Shown: positions 42,382 through 50,971 of the stretch, in pieces
Layout: every line of letters starts with the position of its first letter
Position numbering within the stretch: the stretch's first letter is position 1
Source: JBMHDW01 sp049889175
GTDB lineage: Bacteria > Pseudomonadota > Gammaproteobacteria > Comchoanobacterales > Comchoanobacteraceae
Length of the DNA: 64,000 nt
NCBI GenBank assembly: GCA_049889175.1
Contig: JBMHDW010000012.1
Coordinates: forward strand, 62,001-126,000
Direction: 5' to 3'
Translations under genes and position numbers: made by a program
Notes under the pieces: generated by a model
Databases searched by the model: none
Seen by the model: only the letters and a program-made list of their open reading frames with translations
Told to the model about the DNA's origin: nothing

Positions 42382-44031
42382 ATGACCGAATTAAAAGATG
42401 AGTTTATCTCGTTATTAGACAACCAATCCAACCAAGAATCATTTGAAGAAGGTGCTATTATTAAAGCACGTGTTTTGGCCGTGAAGGGCAATGAAGTATG
42501 TGTTGATGTAGGTAAAAAATCAGAAACCATTATTTCATTATCAGAGTTTATTGATGAAACTGGTAAGGCTAATGTTGCAGCTGGTGATACGGTTAGTGTA
42601 ATGCTAGAAAGCTTAGATGATGGTTCAGGTAATACAACGCTATCGAGAGAGAAAGCAGTTAAGCAAGAAGCATGGCATGCTCTCGAAAACGCAATGAATA
42701 ATGACTTAACAGTTCTTGGTGTGATAACTGAAAGAGTTAAAGGTGGTTTTACAGTTGTTGTTCATGGTATTAGAGCATTCCTTCCAGGGTCTCAAATTGA
42801 TGTTCGACCTACAAAAGATGAAACAGTAACCAGCGAAGAATCAGCACTCGATTTCAAAGTGATTAAGATGGATGCAAAGCGAAGTAATATCGTTGTTTCC
42901 AGAAGAGCGGTCCTTGATACCAGTAAAGAAGATAAACAAGCTCTTCTTGACAAGCTAGCAGAAGGCCAAGTCGTTAAAGGTATCGTGAAAAACCTTACTG
43001 ACTATGGTGCATTCGTTGATTTAGGCGGTATTGATGGTCTACTTCACATTACCGATCTTGCTTGGAAGCGTGTTAAGCATCCAAGTGAAGTACTTAAGGT
43101 GGGTGAAGAAATTGATGTTAAGATTCTTAGCTTTGATCCAGAGAAGCAGCGTGTTTCACTTGGTGTTAAACAACTATCGGGTGATCCATGGTCAGAAATT
43201 ACCGAGAAACACCCAATCAACTCCAAGTTATTTGGTAAAGTGACGAACATTACTGAATATGGTTGTTTTGTTGAAATTGAGAACGGTATTGAGGGATTGG
43301 TTCATATGTCAGAAATGGACTGGACTAATAAAAACATTCACCCAAGCAAAGTGGTTCAAATTGGACAAGAGGTTGAAGTCATGGTTCTTGAAATTGACGA
43401 ATCAAGACGTAGAATTTCGCTTGGATTAAAGCAATGTAAGCCTAATCCATGGGCTGAGTTCTCAGAACGTTATGCAGAGCAACAAGTTATCACTGGAACC
43501 ATTAAGTCAATAACAGACTTTGGTGTCTTCATTGGTTTGGACGGTGGTATTGACGGCTTGATTCACTCAAATGATTTATCTTGGATTGTTCCTGGCGATA
43601 AGGCTGTTCAAGAATTCAAGAAAGGCCAAGAGGTTAGCGCCGTGATTACATCCATTGATGCTGAACGTGAGCGTATTTCACTAAGTATTAAGCATTGTAC
43701 TGAAGACCCTTATGAAGACTTCTTCATGAGTCACAATCGTGGTAGTGAAGTTAGTGGTAAAGTTGTTGAGATTATTGCTAACAGTAAACGCGTTGTTGTT
43801 GAACTTAATCATGAGTCAAAAATTCGTGGTGTTTTAAAACTAGACGAATTTGAAAATCAGCCTGAAGTTGATGATGAGTTGCCTGAAATATTTGTTTTGG
43901 GTTCTGATCGTAAGAACTTCTACGTGCCATTAAGCTTATCTCAGCCGTTTGATGCTGCATACAAGAAAGAACAACATATTGTTGCACCAGATACACTTGG
44001 CGATCTTTTTAATAAAGATTCCAAAAAATAA
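42382..44031 (+). CDS. rpsA: Ribosomal protein S1
   Basis: 549 aa with six S1 (OB-fold) repeats. The clearest lie at about residues 195-265 (VVKGIVKNLTDYGAFVDLGGIDGLLHITDL), 280-355 (LFGKVTNITEYGCFVEI) and 370-440 (VITGTIKSITDFGVFIGL). It binds mRNA and docks it on the 30S subunit. Near-normal length (E. coli 557). It is followed with no gap by a gpsA-like gene. Confidence 0.98.
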   Translation: MTELKDEFISLLDNQSNQESFEEGAIIKARVLAVKGNEVCVDVGKKSETIISLSEFIDETGKANVAAGDTVSVMLESLDDGSGNTTLSREKAVKQEAWHALENAMNNDLTVLGVITERVKGGFTVVVHGIRAFLPGSQIDVRPTKDETVTSEESALDFKVIKMDAKRSNIVVSRRAVLDTSKEDKQALLDKLAEGQVVKGIVKNLTDYGAFVDLGGIDGLLHITDLAWKRVKHPSEVLKVGEEIDVKILSFDPEKQRVSLGVKQLSGDPWSEITEKHPINSKLFGKVTNITEYGCFVEIENGIEGLVHMSEMDWTNKNIHPSKVVQIGQEVEVMVLEIDESRRRISLGLKQCKPNPWAEFSERYAEQQVITGTIKSITDFGVFIGLDGGIDGLIHSNDLSWIVPGDKAVQEFKKGQEVSAVITSIDAERERISLSIKHCTEDPYEDFFMSHNRGSEVSGKVVEIIANSKRVVVELNHESKIRGVLKLDEFENQPEVDDELPEIFVLGSDRKNFYVPLSLSQPFDAAYKKEQHIVAPDTLGDLFNKDSKK

Positions 44032-44973
44032 ATGGCTCGTTGTTTAGTAATTGGTGCTGGTGTGATGGGCCTTTCTCAGGCCCATCGCCTAGCTAATGAT
44101 GGTCATCGTGTTTCCATATTGACCTCGCCATATGATCAAATTCAACAACATAACGAGTCATACATATGTCCTTTTGGCTCAATTCACTCTTCGATAATTG
44201 TTCTTGAGACGCTTTCTGACAGTGACTATGATTTTATATTTGTTGCAACCAGTGTCGCTGGCTTAAATTGGGCTGTGTCTATCATCCAACAATGCAAACA
44301 TCCAAAGGTTATACTTTTAACGAAAGGGTGGCTCAATATTGACAGAGAAGTGGTTTATCCTTACCGTTATCTCATCCAAAATCTTATTCAACAATTGCCA
44401 GTTGCCCAGCTTAGTGGTCCTTGTTTGGCTTCTGATTTATACGCTGGTAATTTAGTTGTTAATAATGTTGCATCAACAAACCCAGAGTTAACGAATTTGG
44501 TAGTTGAAGCGTTTTCAACTTCTTCGTATCAAATTAAGGCTGTTGATTCTATTGATGCTGTATCTATTTTTGGTGCGTTAAAAAATATTTATGCTATTTA
44601 TTTGTCTATTTGTGAGACCATTTCTCTTAGTACTGCTTCAGCACGTTTGGTTGACGTGATTGGTGAGATGAATGAGATTTATAAGCAACAAAAATTCGAT
44701 CATTTTGATCCATTGATTGTGCATGATGTCTGCGGAGTAGGTGACTTAGTGTTAACATCTAAAGGTGGCAGAAATGGAAAACTAGGTCAATATCTTGCCC
44801 AATATCTTACCATTCAGGATGCCATTAAGCCGCTAAGTGGTGTTACCCTTGAGGGGTACTCACTAGGTTTAAAAATAGATGAGTCAAACTTTTGTACTGA
44901 TCATTTTCCTATCTTACACAAAATGATTGAGATTCTAACAGGGCGTACTCGCCTTAATCTTGATAGCCTTTAA
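44032..44973 (+). CDS. gpsA: Glycerol-3-phosphate dehydrogenase-like protein
   Basis: 313 aa. N-terminal Rossmann fold CLVIGAGVMGLSQAHRLANDGH. Later motifs match GpsA in order: QLSGPCLASDL, FGALKNIYAIY (catalytic Lys) and VCGVGDLVLTSKGGRNGKLG. Several positions differ from the usual SGPSFAxE and GLGDLxLTCxSxxSRN, so it is a divergent member, somewhat short for the family. The expected reaction is reduction of dihydroxyacetone phosphate to glycerol-3-phosphate for phospholipid synthesis. It starts right after the rpsA stop with no good ribosome binding site, and overlaps tatC convergently by 20 nt. Confidence 0.85.
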   Translation: MARCLVIGAGVMGLSQAHRLANDGHRVSILTSPYDQIQQHNESYICPFGSIHSSIIVLETLSDSDYDFIFVATSVAGLNWAVSIIQQCKHPKVILLTKGWLNIDREVVYPYRYLIQNLIQQLPVAQLSGPCLASDLYAGNLVVNNVASTNPELTNLVVEAFSTSSYQIKAVDSIDAVSIFGALKNIYAIYLSICETISLSTASARLVDVIGEMNEIYKQQKFDHFDPLIVHDVCGVGDLVLTSKGGRNGKLGQYLAQYLTIQDAIKPLSGVTLEGYSLGLKIDESNFCTDHFPILHKMIEILTGRTRLNLDSL

Positions 44974-45709
44974 TTTTGAGCAATCTTTTTTGATGTAATT
45001 TCGCCACAAAAATACCAACCTCAAATAATAAACACAGGGGAATAGCAACCATTACCTGTGATATAACATCAGGCGGCGTTAGTAACATGGCAATCACAAA
45101 AGCCATGACTATGAAATGCTTTCTACATTTTGTTAGCTGTGCTAGGGAAAGTATATTCAAGCCAATCAAGCAAACAATAATGAGTGGAGTTAATGCAATA
45201 AGACCAAAAATTTGCGTTAGATGGATAATAAATTTAGCCAACCCCATTGCAGAAGGCATCATCATGACATAGCTTGGTGTCATGCTATAAAAAAAATCAA
45301 TCATAATGGGTGCTACATAAAAAAGACAAAGTGTGCAGCCTGTATAAAAAAACATCATTGAGGCTATGAGTGTTTGCCCAATTAATCGGCGTTCATATTG
45401 ATGTAATGCGCCTTTAACAAAGCGCCATAATAGAAGGGTCATGATTGGTAATGTTGTAGCAAAGCTCATCATAGCGCTAATATATAAAGGTAACGTAATG
45501 GTCTCTGTCAACTGAGTCATGAGTAAACCGTTTGATGCATAGCGATTGATAACAGACCGAAGTACAGCATCAAACACCGACTCATTATATTGCCACATAA
45601 CACATAGGCCTACAATAAACAGTAAGCCACATTGAATTGCTATTGTTCTAAGCGTTAAGAGATATTGATAAGTCTCATGATTATTTGGTGTCACTTTTAA
45701 AAGATCCAT
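44954..45709 (-). CDS. tatC: Sec-independent translocase TatC
   Basis: 251 aa from the ATG at 45709 (an ATG at 45715 is also possible), six membrane helices. GALHQYERRL matches the cytoplasmic loop with the signal-peptide-binding Glu, and LLTPPDVISQ the conserved TPPD turn. The N-terminal motif, usually HLxELR, reads YLLTLR here, so the Glu that helps recognise twin-arginine signals is Thr19. It forms the Tat pore with the small TatA-like protein encoded just upstream. Start overlaps tatA. Confidence 0.93.
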   Translation of the reverse strand: MDLLKVTPNNHETYQYLLTLRTIAIQCGLLFIVGLCVMWQYNESVFDAVLRSVINRYASNGLLMTQLTETITLPLYISAMMSFATTLPIMTLLLWRFVKGALHQYERRLIGQTLIASMMFFYTGCTLCLFYVAPIMIDFFYSMTPSYVMMMPSAMGLAKFIIHLTQIFGLIALTPLIIVCLIGLNILSLAQLTKCRKHFIVMAFVIAMLLTPPDVISQVMVAIPLCLLFEVGIFVAKLHQKRLLKIKGYQD

Positions 45710-45893
45710 CCTCATTGGTTATACGTGCTTCTGCCTTAACATTTTGTTGAGATGACTCATTTAATCCGTCTCGAAAGGCCTTAATCGCTTTAGCAATATC
45801 TTGGCCCAAACTTGGTAGTCTTTTGGTGCCAAAAAGCATAACCATTACACCGCCGATAATCAACAGTTCCCATACACCAATATTTCTGAGCAT
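45681..45893 (-). CDS. tatA: Twin-arginine translocase TatA-like subunit
   Basis: 70 aa: short N-terminus, one membrane helix, then the FGTKRLPSLGQDIAKAIKAFRDG hinge and amphipathic helix of the TatA family, and a charged tail. GGAGAGGAT precedes the ATG. Only one TatA/B-type gene is seen next to tatC, so this protein may do both jobs, as in minimal TatAC systems. Confidence 0.93.
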   Translation of the reverse strand: MLRNIGVWELLIIGGVMVMLFGTKRLPSLGQDIAKAIKAFRDGLNESSQQNVKAEARITNEDGSFKSDTK

Positions 45894-45983
45894 TATCCTC
45901 TCCCTGTTCTCATAAAGTTATTTTATTTTAATTGATTATATCTATTAATACTAGAATTTTATTCAACACAAATAATGAGTTTG

Positions 45984-45992
45984 TGCTATAAT
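45984..45992 (+). promoter_or_regulatory. Extended -10 promoter of lemA-htpX
   Basis: TGCTATAAT, a TGn extension joined to a consensus -10, lies 28 nt before the lemA ATG, which has AAGGAG upstream. No good -35 is seen. The 127-nt gap also serves the divergent tatA, which has a TATAAT on the minus strand (45940-45935) with no clear -35. Confidence 0.55.
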
Positions 45993-46020
45993 AGTATTAA
46001 TGTTGTTTTAAGGAGAAAAT

Positions 46021-46605
46021 ATGCTAGATTTATATATTATGTTAGGAATTTTAGGCGCACTGGTTGTCCTGTTCATTGTTATTATTATTTCCGTATATAA
46101 TGGACTAGTCAGTAAGCGTGAAGCTGTTCGCAATGATTATCGACAAATAGATATCCAGCTCGATCGCCGTTTTAAGGTTTTTGAGAATTTAATTAGTGTT
46201 GTAAAGTCTGTAATGGATTATGAAAAAACAACGCTAAAAGATGTGGTTGCTCTGCGTTCTCAAGCTGTTGAAGCAACTCAATCAGGCGATCAAGAAGGGA
46301 AAATGGCTGCTGAAAATAAAATTTCTCAAATCGTCAAGGGTCTTAATGTGCAGCTTGAGGCTTATCCTGAGCTTAAAGCTAATCAAAATGCGTTACAGCT
46401 TCAAGAGGAAATCTCAACTACCGAAAATAAGCTCGCTTTCGCAAAGCAAGCCTATAATGATGGTGTCGAACGCTTTAATCGTTATCGTTTAACCTTTCCA
46501 ACTAATGTTATTGCCAATATGTTTTCCGGTTTTTCAACTTTTACGTATTGGAAGCTTGAGGATGAGGATAAAGCTAAGAAAGAAGATTATACTGTTAAAC
46601 TTTAA
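46021..46605 (+). CDS. lemA: LemA family protein
   Basis: 194 aa: N-terminal membrane helix (about 5-27), then the LemA helical domain with SVYNGLVSKREAVRNDYRQIDIQLDRRFKVFENL and AYNDGVERFNRYRLTFPTNVIA, close to the family consensus. Function is unclear; LemA genes often pair with HtpX-type proteases, as here (12 nt to htpX). Confidence 0.95.
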   Translation: MLDLYIMLGILGALVVLFIVIIISVYNGLVSKREAVRNDYRQIDIQLDRRFKVFENLISVVKSVMDYEKTTLKDVVALRSQAVEATQSGDQEGKMAAENKISQIVKGLNVQLEAYPELKANQNALQLQEEISTTENKLAFAKQAYNDGVERFNRYRLTFPTNVIANMFSGFSTFTYWKLEDEDKAKKEDYTVKL

Positions 46606-46617
46606 TAAGGTGTCAAT

Positions 46618-47595
46618 ATGTCTGATTGGCGAGGTGTTATTGCAAAAAATAAGCGAAAAAGCTGGTGGGTAATTACTATCTTCTTTGTTATTTATGTTGG
46701 ACTCGGGTTGTTTATGGATTTTTACCTCCAGGCTGGTTGGGTATTATCTGCTGCATTCACCTCTATTGCTTTATTGGTCTTATTATTGACGCTTTTTCAG
46801 TGCAATTCTATCGCTTTATCTGGAACTCATTCAAAACTCATTACTAGCGATGCTGATGATGCTAAAGAAAAGCAGCTATTTAATGTTGTTGAGGAAATGA
46901 AAATAGCTGCGGGCATTGACTACATGCCCAAAATTTATATTCTCGATGTTGATTATTTAAATGCTTTTGCAAGTGGGTGGCGTCCAAATAAATGTTGTGT
47001 TGCAATTACAAGGCCATTACTCAATCTTTTAACTCGCGCAGAATTACAGGCAGTTATGGCCCATGAGTTGACACATATTCGCAACCAGGATACACGATTA
47101 TTGGTTACTGTTACTGTTATGGCTAATATCCTTGTATTCATTGTAGATATTTTATTCAGAACTGCATTATACAGTGGGACTTCACGTTCTAGAAATCGTA
47201 ATAATTTACCTATTGTTTTATTCCTTATGATCATCAGAATTGTACTACCTATTGTAACGGCCATTTTGTTGTTATTTTTAAGTAGGAGTAGAGAATACAT
47301 GGCTGACTCGGGTGCTGTCTCGTTGACACGTCGAAACCAGCCGTTAGCAAATGCTTTAATTAAAATGCATCACTACCATCTAGAAAATAAAGACGAAATG
47401 TTACATGCTTACAAGCGAACCCCTCATGAGGGAATGCGTAGTATGTCTTATATTTATGACCCTAAAGCTGCGCAAGTTTACAATTGGTTAAATATAAGTA
47501 GTTGGTTTAGTACGCACCCTAAGTTGGAAGATCGGCTTTTAGCACTTGGTTTATCGAAAACCGAAATAAAGCAAAAGCTTAAACAAAAAGATTGA
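46618..47595 (+). CDS. htpX: M48 family zinc metalloprotease HtpX-like
   Basis: 325 aa: two N-terminal membrane helices, the zinc motif HELTH (in AVMAHELTHIRNQDTRLL), two further membrane helices, and SREYMADSGAV carrying the third zinc ligand. Membrane-protein quality-control protease facing the cytoplasm. Coupled with lemA. The -35 of the next gene overlaps its stop codon. Confidence 0.95.
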   Translation: MSDWRGVIAKNKRKSWWVITIFFVIYVGLGLFMDFYLQAGWVLSAAFTSIALLVLLLTLFQCNSIALSGTHSKLITSDADDAKEKQLFNVVEEMKIAAGIDYMPKIYILDVDYLNAFASGWRPNKCCVAITRPLLNLLTRAELQAVMAHELTHIRNQDTRLLVTVTVMANILVFIVDILFRTALYSGTSRSRNRNNLPIVLFLMIIRIVLPIVTAILLLFLSRSREYMADSGAVSLTRRNQPLANALIKMHHYHLENKDEMLHAYKRTPHEGMRSMSYIYDPKAAQVYNWLNISSWFSTHPKLEDRLLALGLSKTEIKQKLKQKD

Positions 47596-47619
47596 CTTTG
47601 TTTTGCTTAAGTATACAAT
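47592..47619 (+). promoter_or_regulatory. Promoter giving a leaderless transcript (paralogue 1)
   Basis: TTGACT (47592-47597), a 16-nt spacer and TACAAT (47614-47619). Six bases separate the -10 from the ATG at 47626, so standard +1 placement is the A of the start codon. No ribosome binding site precedes the ATG. Confidence 0.65.
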
Positions 47620-47625
47620 TATTAT

Positions 47626-48366
47626 ATGAATTTAAATTATACACCTAAAATTTTAAATGAAAATCGTATTAGAGTATTTGATAATAACTTTTTGCTGAAA
47701 TGGTTTGGTATCAATGTATTCGTTTATTCAATTATATATTTACCTTTGTCCTTCATTTTTTACCCTTTAGCATTATTCATAGCGCATGTATATAATAATT
47801 CTGTTTATTTTGATTATCTTTCTAATGATGATGATGACCTTAAAGAGACTATTGATTTCATGAATGTTATGATGCCATGTTTAATATTTTTCCCATTTGT
47901 TTTTGTATCTTGCAATCCTGCTTTTATATGTTATCACATAAATGGTCTCTTAACATTGTTATGTGTTTCTTATTTGAGTATCCAACAATTTTTTCTTAAC
48001 CAAAGGCATAAGAATGCAGTTATTCATTTGATTGAAAGATCCCACCTTAATGCAGCCCTCCTGACTAAAGATGATTTTATATTTGGTAGGTTTAACCTTA
48101 ATGGTGGGCACTTTTATTCATGTAAGGATAAAAAATTGTATCAGTCAACAGAAAGTAGTTCCATCATCAAGAGCCCTGAAGGCAATATAAGTTTTATTGG
48201 GTTTCAAGAAAAAGCCGATTTAAGTATTTGCTTAAGTATTTGCAATGATAGCAGCGTTACAGATTCATCCAAGCTTTTAAAGGAATTGATGGTTAACTAT
48301 AATATACCATTCATTTTAACCAAAGATTTTCCAAATGATAATTTACCTACGTACTCATGTGGGTGA
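47626..48366 (+). CDS. Paralogue 1 of an unrecognised membrane protein family
   Basis: 246 aa, not recognised. It begins MNLNYTPK, followed by about four hydrophobic segments (near 27-55 and 82-125) and a soluble C-terminal domain with LTKDDFIFGRFNLNGGHFYS. The TPK start and the DxxFIFGxxNxxGG pattern recur in the two downstream paralogues, although this copy is the most diverged. An acidic DDDDLKE loop separates helix groups. Predicted leaderless. A membrane sensor or host-interaction protein is conceivable, but nothing in the sequence proves it. Confidence 0.8.
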   Translation: MNLNYTPKILNENRIRVFDNNFLLKWFGINVFVYSIIYLPLSFIFYPLALFIAHVYNNSVYFDYLSNDDDDLKETIDFMNVMMPCLIFFPFVFVSCNPAFICYHINGLLTLLCVSYLSIQQFFLNQRHKNAVIHLIERSHLNAALLTKDDFIFGRFNLNGGHFYSCKDKKLYQSTESSSIIKSPEGNISFIGFQEKADLSICLSICNDSSVTDSSKLLKELMVNYNIPFILTKDFPNDNLPTYSCG

Positions 48367-48690
48367 TTTAGTTTATTTACACGTATAATAAAAATCGCAG
48401 TTCCTTACTGCCTCGACTTGCTTGGTGGTTAATTCGATAATCAATAGCGTCAATACTTGTCATCAGCGGTGTCATTTAGAACTTTTACAGTATTACTTTA
48501 ATCTATGTATCTCATCAGGGTAAATGACATCTATTCCATATGTATCATCTTAATGATTTATGAATTAATGATTCCTTTAACATGTTTATTGGTATGAATT
48601 TTGTTATATCTAAAGATGGCATAAAATAAATGATTGAATATAAATTTTATAAATGTTAGATTTTTACTGTGTTTGTTATGGTATATCAGT
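48367..48690. other. Intergenic stretch between paralogues 1 and 2, partly duplicated
   Basis: No gene is seen. Bases 48452-48536 resemble 49562-49661 downstream of paralogue 2 (shared blocks AATACT.GTCA.CA.CGGT and TTAATCTAT.TA.CTCAT.AG), showing that the duplication unit included flanking DNA. The end holds the decayed promoter of paralogue 2. Confidence 0.6.
48656..48684 (+). promoter_or_regulatory. Decayed copy of the leaderless promoter (paralogue 2)
   Basis: At the same distance from the ATG as in paralogue 3, the -35 reads TTAGAT (48656-48661) instead of TTGACT and the -10 reads TGGTAT (48679-48684) instead of TATTAT. The surrounding bases align without gaps. It is probably weak or inactive. 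Confidence 0.5.
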
Positions 48691-49488
48691 ATGGATGTAA
48701 GTAACACACCAAAAAGATTTAACATCATGTACTTTCAGAATAAAATTTTTTTATTTACTTGGGCTGTATTTAATATTTTAATATATACGGCACTACTTGT
48801 ATTATTTTTCAGTAGTTCATATTCATTTCTAGTATTTCCTTATAGAATCTTTTTACTCGTATATTCTATTGTTAATCTTACTACCTTCATTTTGAATACT
48901 AAGCATCTTGGTTATGATCAATACTAGCAGCGAATTCCTTTATTGGCATTTAGTGTAGCTATAATTTATCAAATTATTGACTGCATTACTTACTTCTTGA
49001 TGCCTGGATTTAGTACGTCACTAGGGTTTGATGTTCTATTAACAATAGGCGCAACTGTTTTTACTTGTATTCACCAGTCTAGGCTTATTCTAAGTTATTC
49101 AGAAGCAATTCCTAAATTAATGAATCGTTTTAACATTACTGCAGTGCTCGTTACTAATGATGGTAATTTTATATTTGGCAAGCTCAACCAAAATGGGGGC
49201 GCTTATATTGATGCTAATGAACTATGTTGTTTAGTATCAAATAAGGATAGTCTTATACATAACTATTTTGAAAAAGTACATTTATGTGATTTTGATTACA
49301 GAGAAGATATTAAGCTTGATGATACAATCTTAAGTAATTATTACAACATTGAGCGTTGTATGCTGGGTTGTCAAATCTCTTCATATATAATAGGTACTTC
49401 AATGTTTAATGGCTCAATAAATAATACTTCAAAAAATAATGATTCAAAACCATGGTCTTCTTGTACCAGTATTATTCGTACAACTTAA
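48691..49488 (+). pseudogene. Paralogue 2, interrupted by one in-frame TAG
   Basis: The frame starts MDVSNTPKRF, almost identical at the N-terminus to paralogue 3 (shared FLFTW, NIL.YT and LFFSSSYS.L.FPY). It reads TAG at 48925-48927 and then continues in the same frame to 49488. The second part has a membrane segment and VTNDGNFIFGKLNQNGGAYI, the family C-terminal pattern. Read through, it would be 265 codons. No frameshift is needed, only the nonsense codon. With the weakened promoter this looks like a decaying copy. An amber-suppressed or two-piece protein cannot be excluded. Confidence 0.72.
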
Positions 49489-49800
49489 AATGGCTAATTT
49501 TCGGTTTTCATATTATTTAGTATTTTTGTTTAATAGGTTGGTTTAATCCTAAATATAGTAAAATACTAGTCAACACCGGTATCACTTGATATTTTTGAAT
49601 AGCAGCATTTCAAGTCCCTTAATCTATATAGCTCATTAGCTAAATGGCGTTACATATCTATTATCACAATGTTTCAAGGGCTCATTATTATTTTAATGTA
49701 ATTATATTTATGAATTGCATTAGATTTAAAAAAACTTAAAGTAAATAAAAACAATGGTTTACATATTGACTTTTAGTGATTTTTATTGTATTATATTTTC
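49489..49800. other. Intergenic stretch between paralogues 2 and 3
   Basis: AT-rich, no gene seen. It contains the second copy of the duplicated block (49562-49661) and ends with the promoter of paralogue 3. No terminator hairpin is evident. Confidence 0.6.
49766..49794 (+). promoter_or_regulatory. Promoter giving a leaderless transcript (paralogue 3)
   Basis: TTGACT (49766-49771), a 17-nt spacer and TATTAT (49789-49794), each matching consensus at 5 of 6. Exactly six bases lie between the -10 and the ATG at 49801, which puts +1 on the A. No ribosome binding site precedes the ATG. Confidence 0.7.
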
Positions 49801-50706
49801 ATGAATAAAAGTTACACACCAAAAAAGTTTAAGATCATGTCTTTGTCTAATAAAATGTTTTTATTTACTTGGACTGCAATCAATATTTTAGTATATACGC
49901 TACTGCTTGCATTATTTTTCAGCAGTTCGTATTCATCTCTTTTATTTCCTTATATCATTTTTTTAATACCTATTAATATTTTTAATTTTGTTGTATTTGC
50001 TAAGAATAGTATGATTGCGTATTTCGGTAAAATGGAAGTAATTATCATACTTACGGTCGCATTTACCTCATCAGCAATGTATCCAGGCGTGGTATTATTT
50101 CAAAATTTTGTGCTACTTTATCCTTTGACTTCTCTGTTTCCGCTTATAGGGATTACTGCTCTTTATACGATAGGATCCATCCTTTTCATCTGCGCTTACC
50201 GGATCTGGGCTATAGATCGCGATGCAAATGTACTTGCTGAACAAATGAAATTGTGCAACATTAATTTTGCTCTCAATAGTAGTAATGGTGATTTTATCTT
50301 TGGCTATTCAAATCAAAAAGAGGGTGTTTTTGTCGAGGTAACGAATGATTGTGATATAAGTTATTTTGTATCAAAGAATTTTAGTCTTATACAAAAGGGA
50401 CCTAATGAAGTCGTTTTGACTGGTTTAGAAAAAAGCTATGATCGTCGATTTTTTCAAATTAAACCCGAAAAATATATTTCAGTTCAGTGTTTTATGCTTG
50501 ATGCTAATATTTCTTTATTTTCAACTTCACAAGAACGTCGTGCTTCACATGAAAATTGTGGTCTTGAGGTTAATATCAACACAGACACTTTAGTTAAAAG
50601 CACTGATTTCAATAATACTTTAAAATTACTTTCTTCTGATAATGATTCCTTATATGTTGATAAGGATAAAGGCCCATTTTTACCCCGAGCTGGATTTTGT
50701 TCTTAA
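49801..50706 (+). CDS. Paralogue 3 of the unrecognised membrane protein family
   Basis: 301 aa starting MNKSYTPKKFKIM, preferred over the TTG at 49786 because the latter lies upstream of the predicted transcription start. About four membrane helices (near 22-45, 48-68, 78-100, 112-140) precede a cytosolic-looking domain with SSNGDFIFGYSNQKEGVFVEV and a Ser/Asn/Asp-rich tail. It appears intact and is the best representative of the family. I know no named family with this arrangement. Confidence 0.82.
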   Translation: MNKSYTPKKFKIMSLSNKMFLFTWTAINILVYTLLLALFFSSSYSSLLFPYIIFLIPINIFNFVVFAKNSMIAYFGKMEVIIILTVAFTSSAMYPGVVLFQNFVLLYPLTSLFPLIGITALYTIGSILFICAYRIWAIDRDANVLAEQMKLCNINFALNSSNGDFIFGYSNQKEGVFVEVTNDCDISYFVSKNFSLIQKGPNEVVLTGLEKSYDRRFFQIKPEKYISVQCFMLDANISLFSTSQERRASHENCGLEVNINTDTLVKSTDFNNTLKLLSSDNDSLYVDKDKGPFLPRAGFCS

Positions 50707-50709
50707 ATC

Positions 50710-50726
50710 GATTATTTTATATAATC
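50710..50726 (+). other. AT-rich inverted repeat after paralogue 3
   Basis: GATTAT-TTTAT-ATAATC just after the stop codon. The stem is too weak to be called a terminator with confidence. The rest of the 265-nt gap before lexA holds only the lexA promoter. Confidence 0.25.
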
Positions 50727-50913
50727 TTCAATAATCAGCTAATAGTTACTTGTTATTATTGTTAAAGGTTTAGATGGTGTATGGTGTTCATCTTGATCTA
50801 GTATTATGATGTTCAATACAATGCTGACTTCACCATATCTAATATATACGACCTATACTACATAGAATAATCCGATTCATTTTATTGTACGGTTAATAAA
50901 TCTGGTGATGCTA

Positions 50914-50943
50914 TTGACATGTTCTCTATTTGTACTCTAAACT
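50914..50943 (+). promoter_or_regulatory. Possible lexA-dinB promoter
   Basis: A consensus TTGACA (50914-50919), an 18-nt spacer and TAAACT (50938-50943), 28 nt before the lexA ATG. I see no CTGT-N8-ACAG SOS box around it. Confidence 0.45.
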
Positions 50944-50971
50944 AAATATTAGGCATTAAATAGGATACGAT

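Noticed and set aside
48925..48942. Readthrough signal of the UAG-CAR-YYA type in paralogue 2
   Set aside because: The codons after TAG are CAG CGA, matching only the first half of that context, and the promoter is also damaged, so decay is more likely than designed readthrough.
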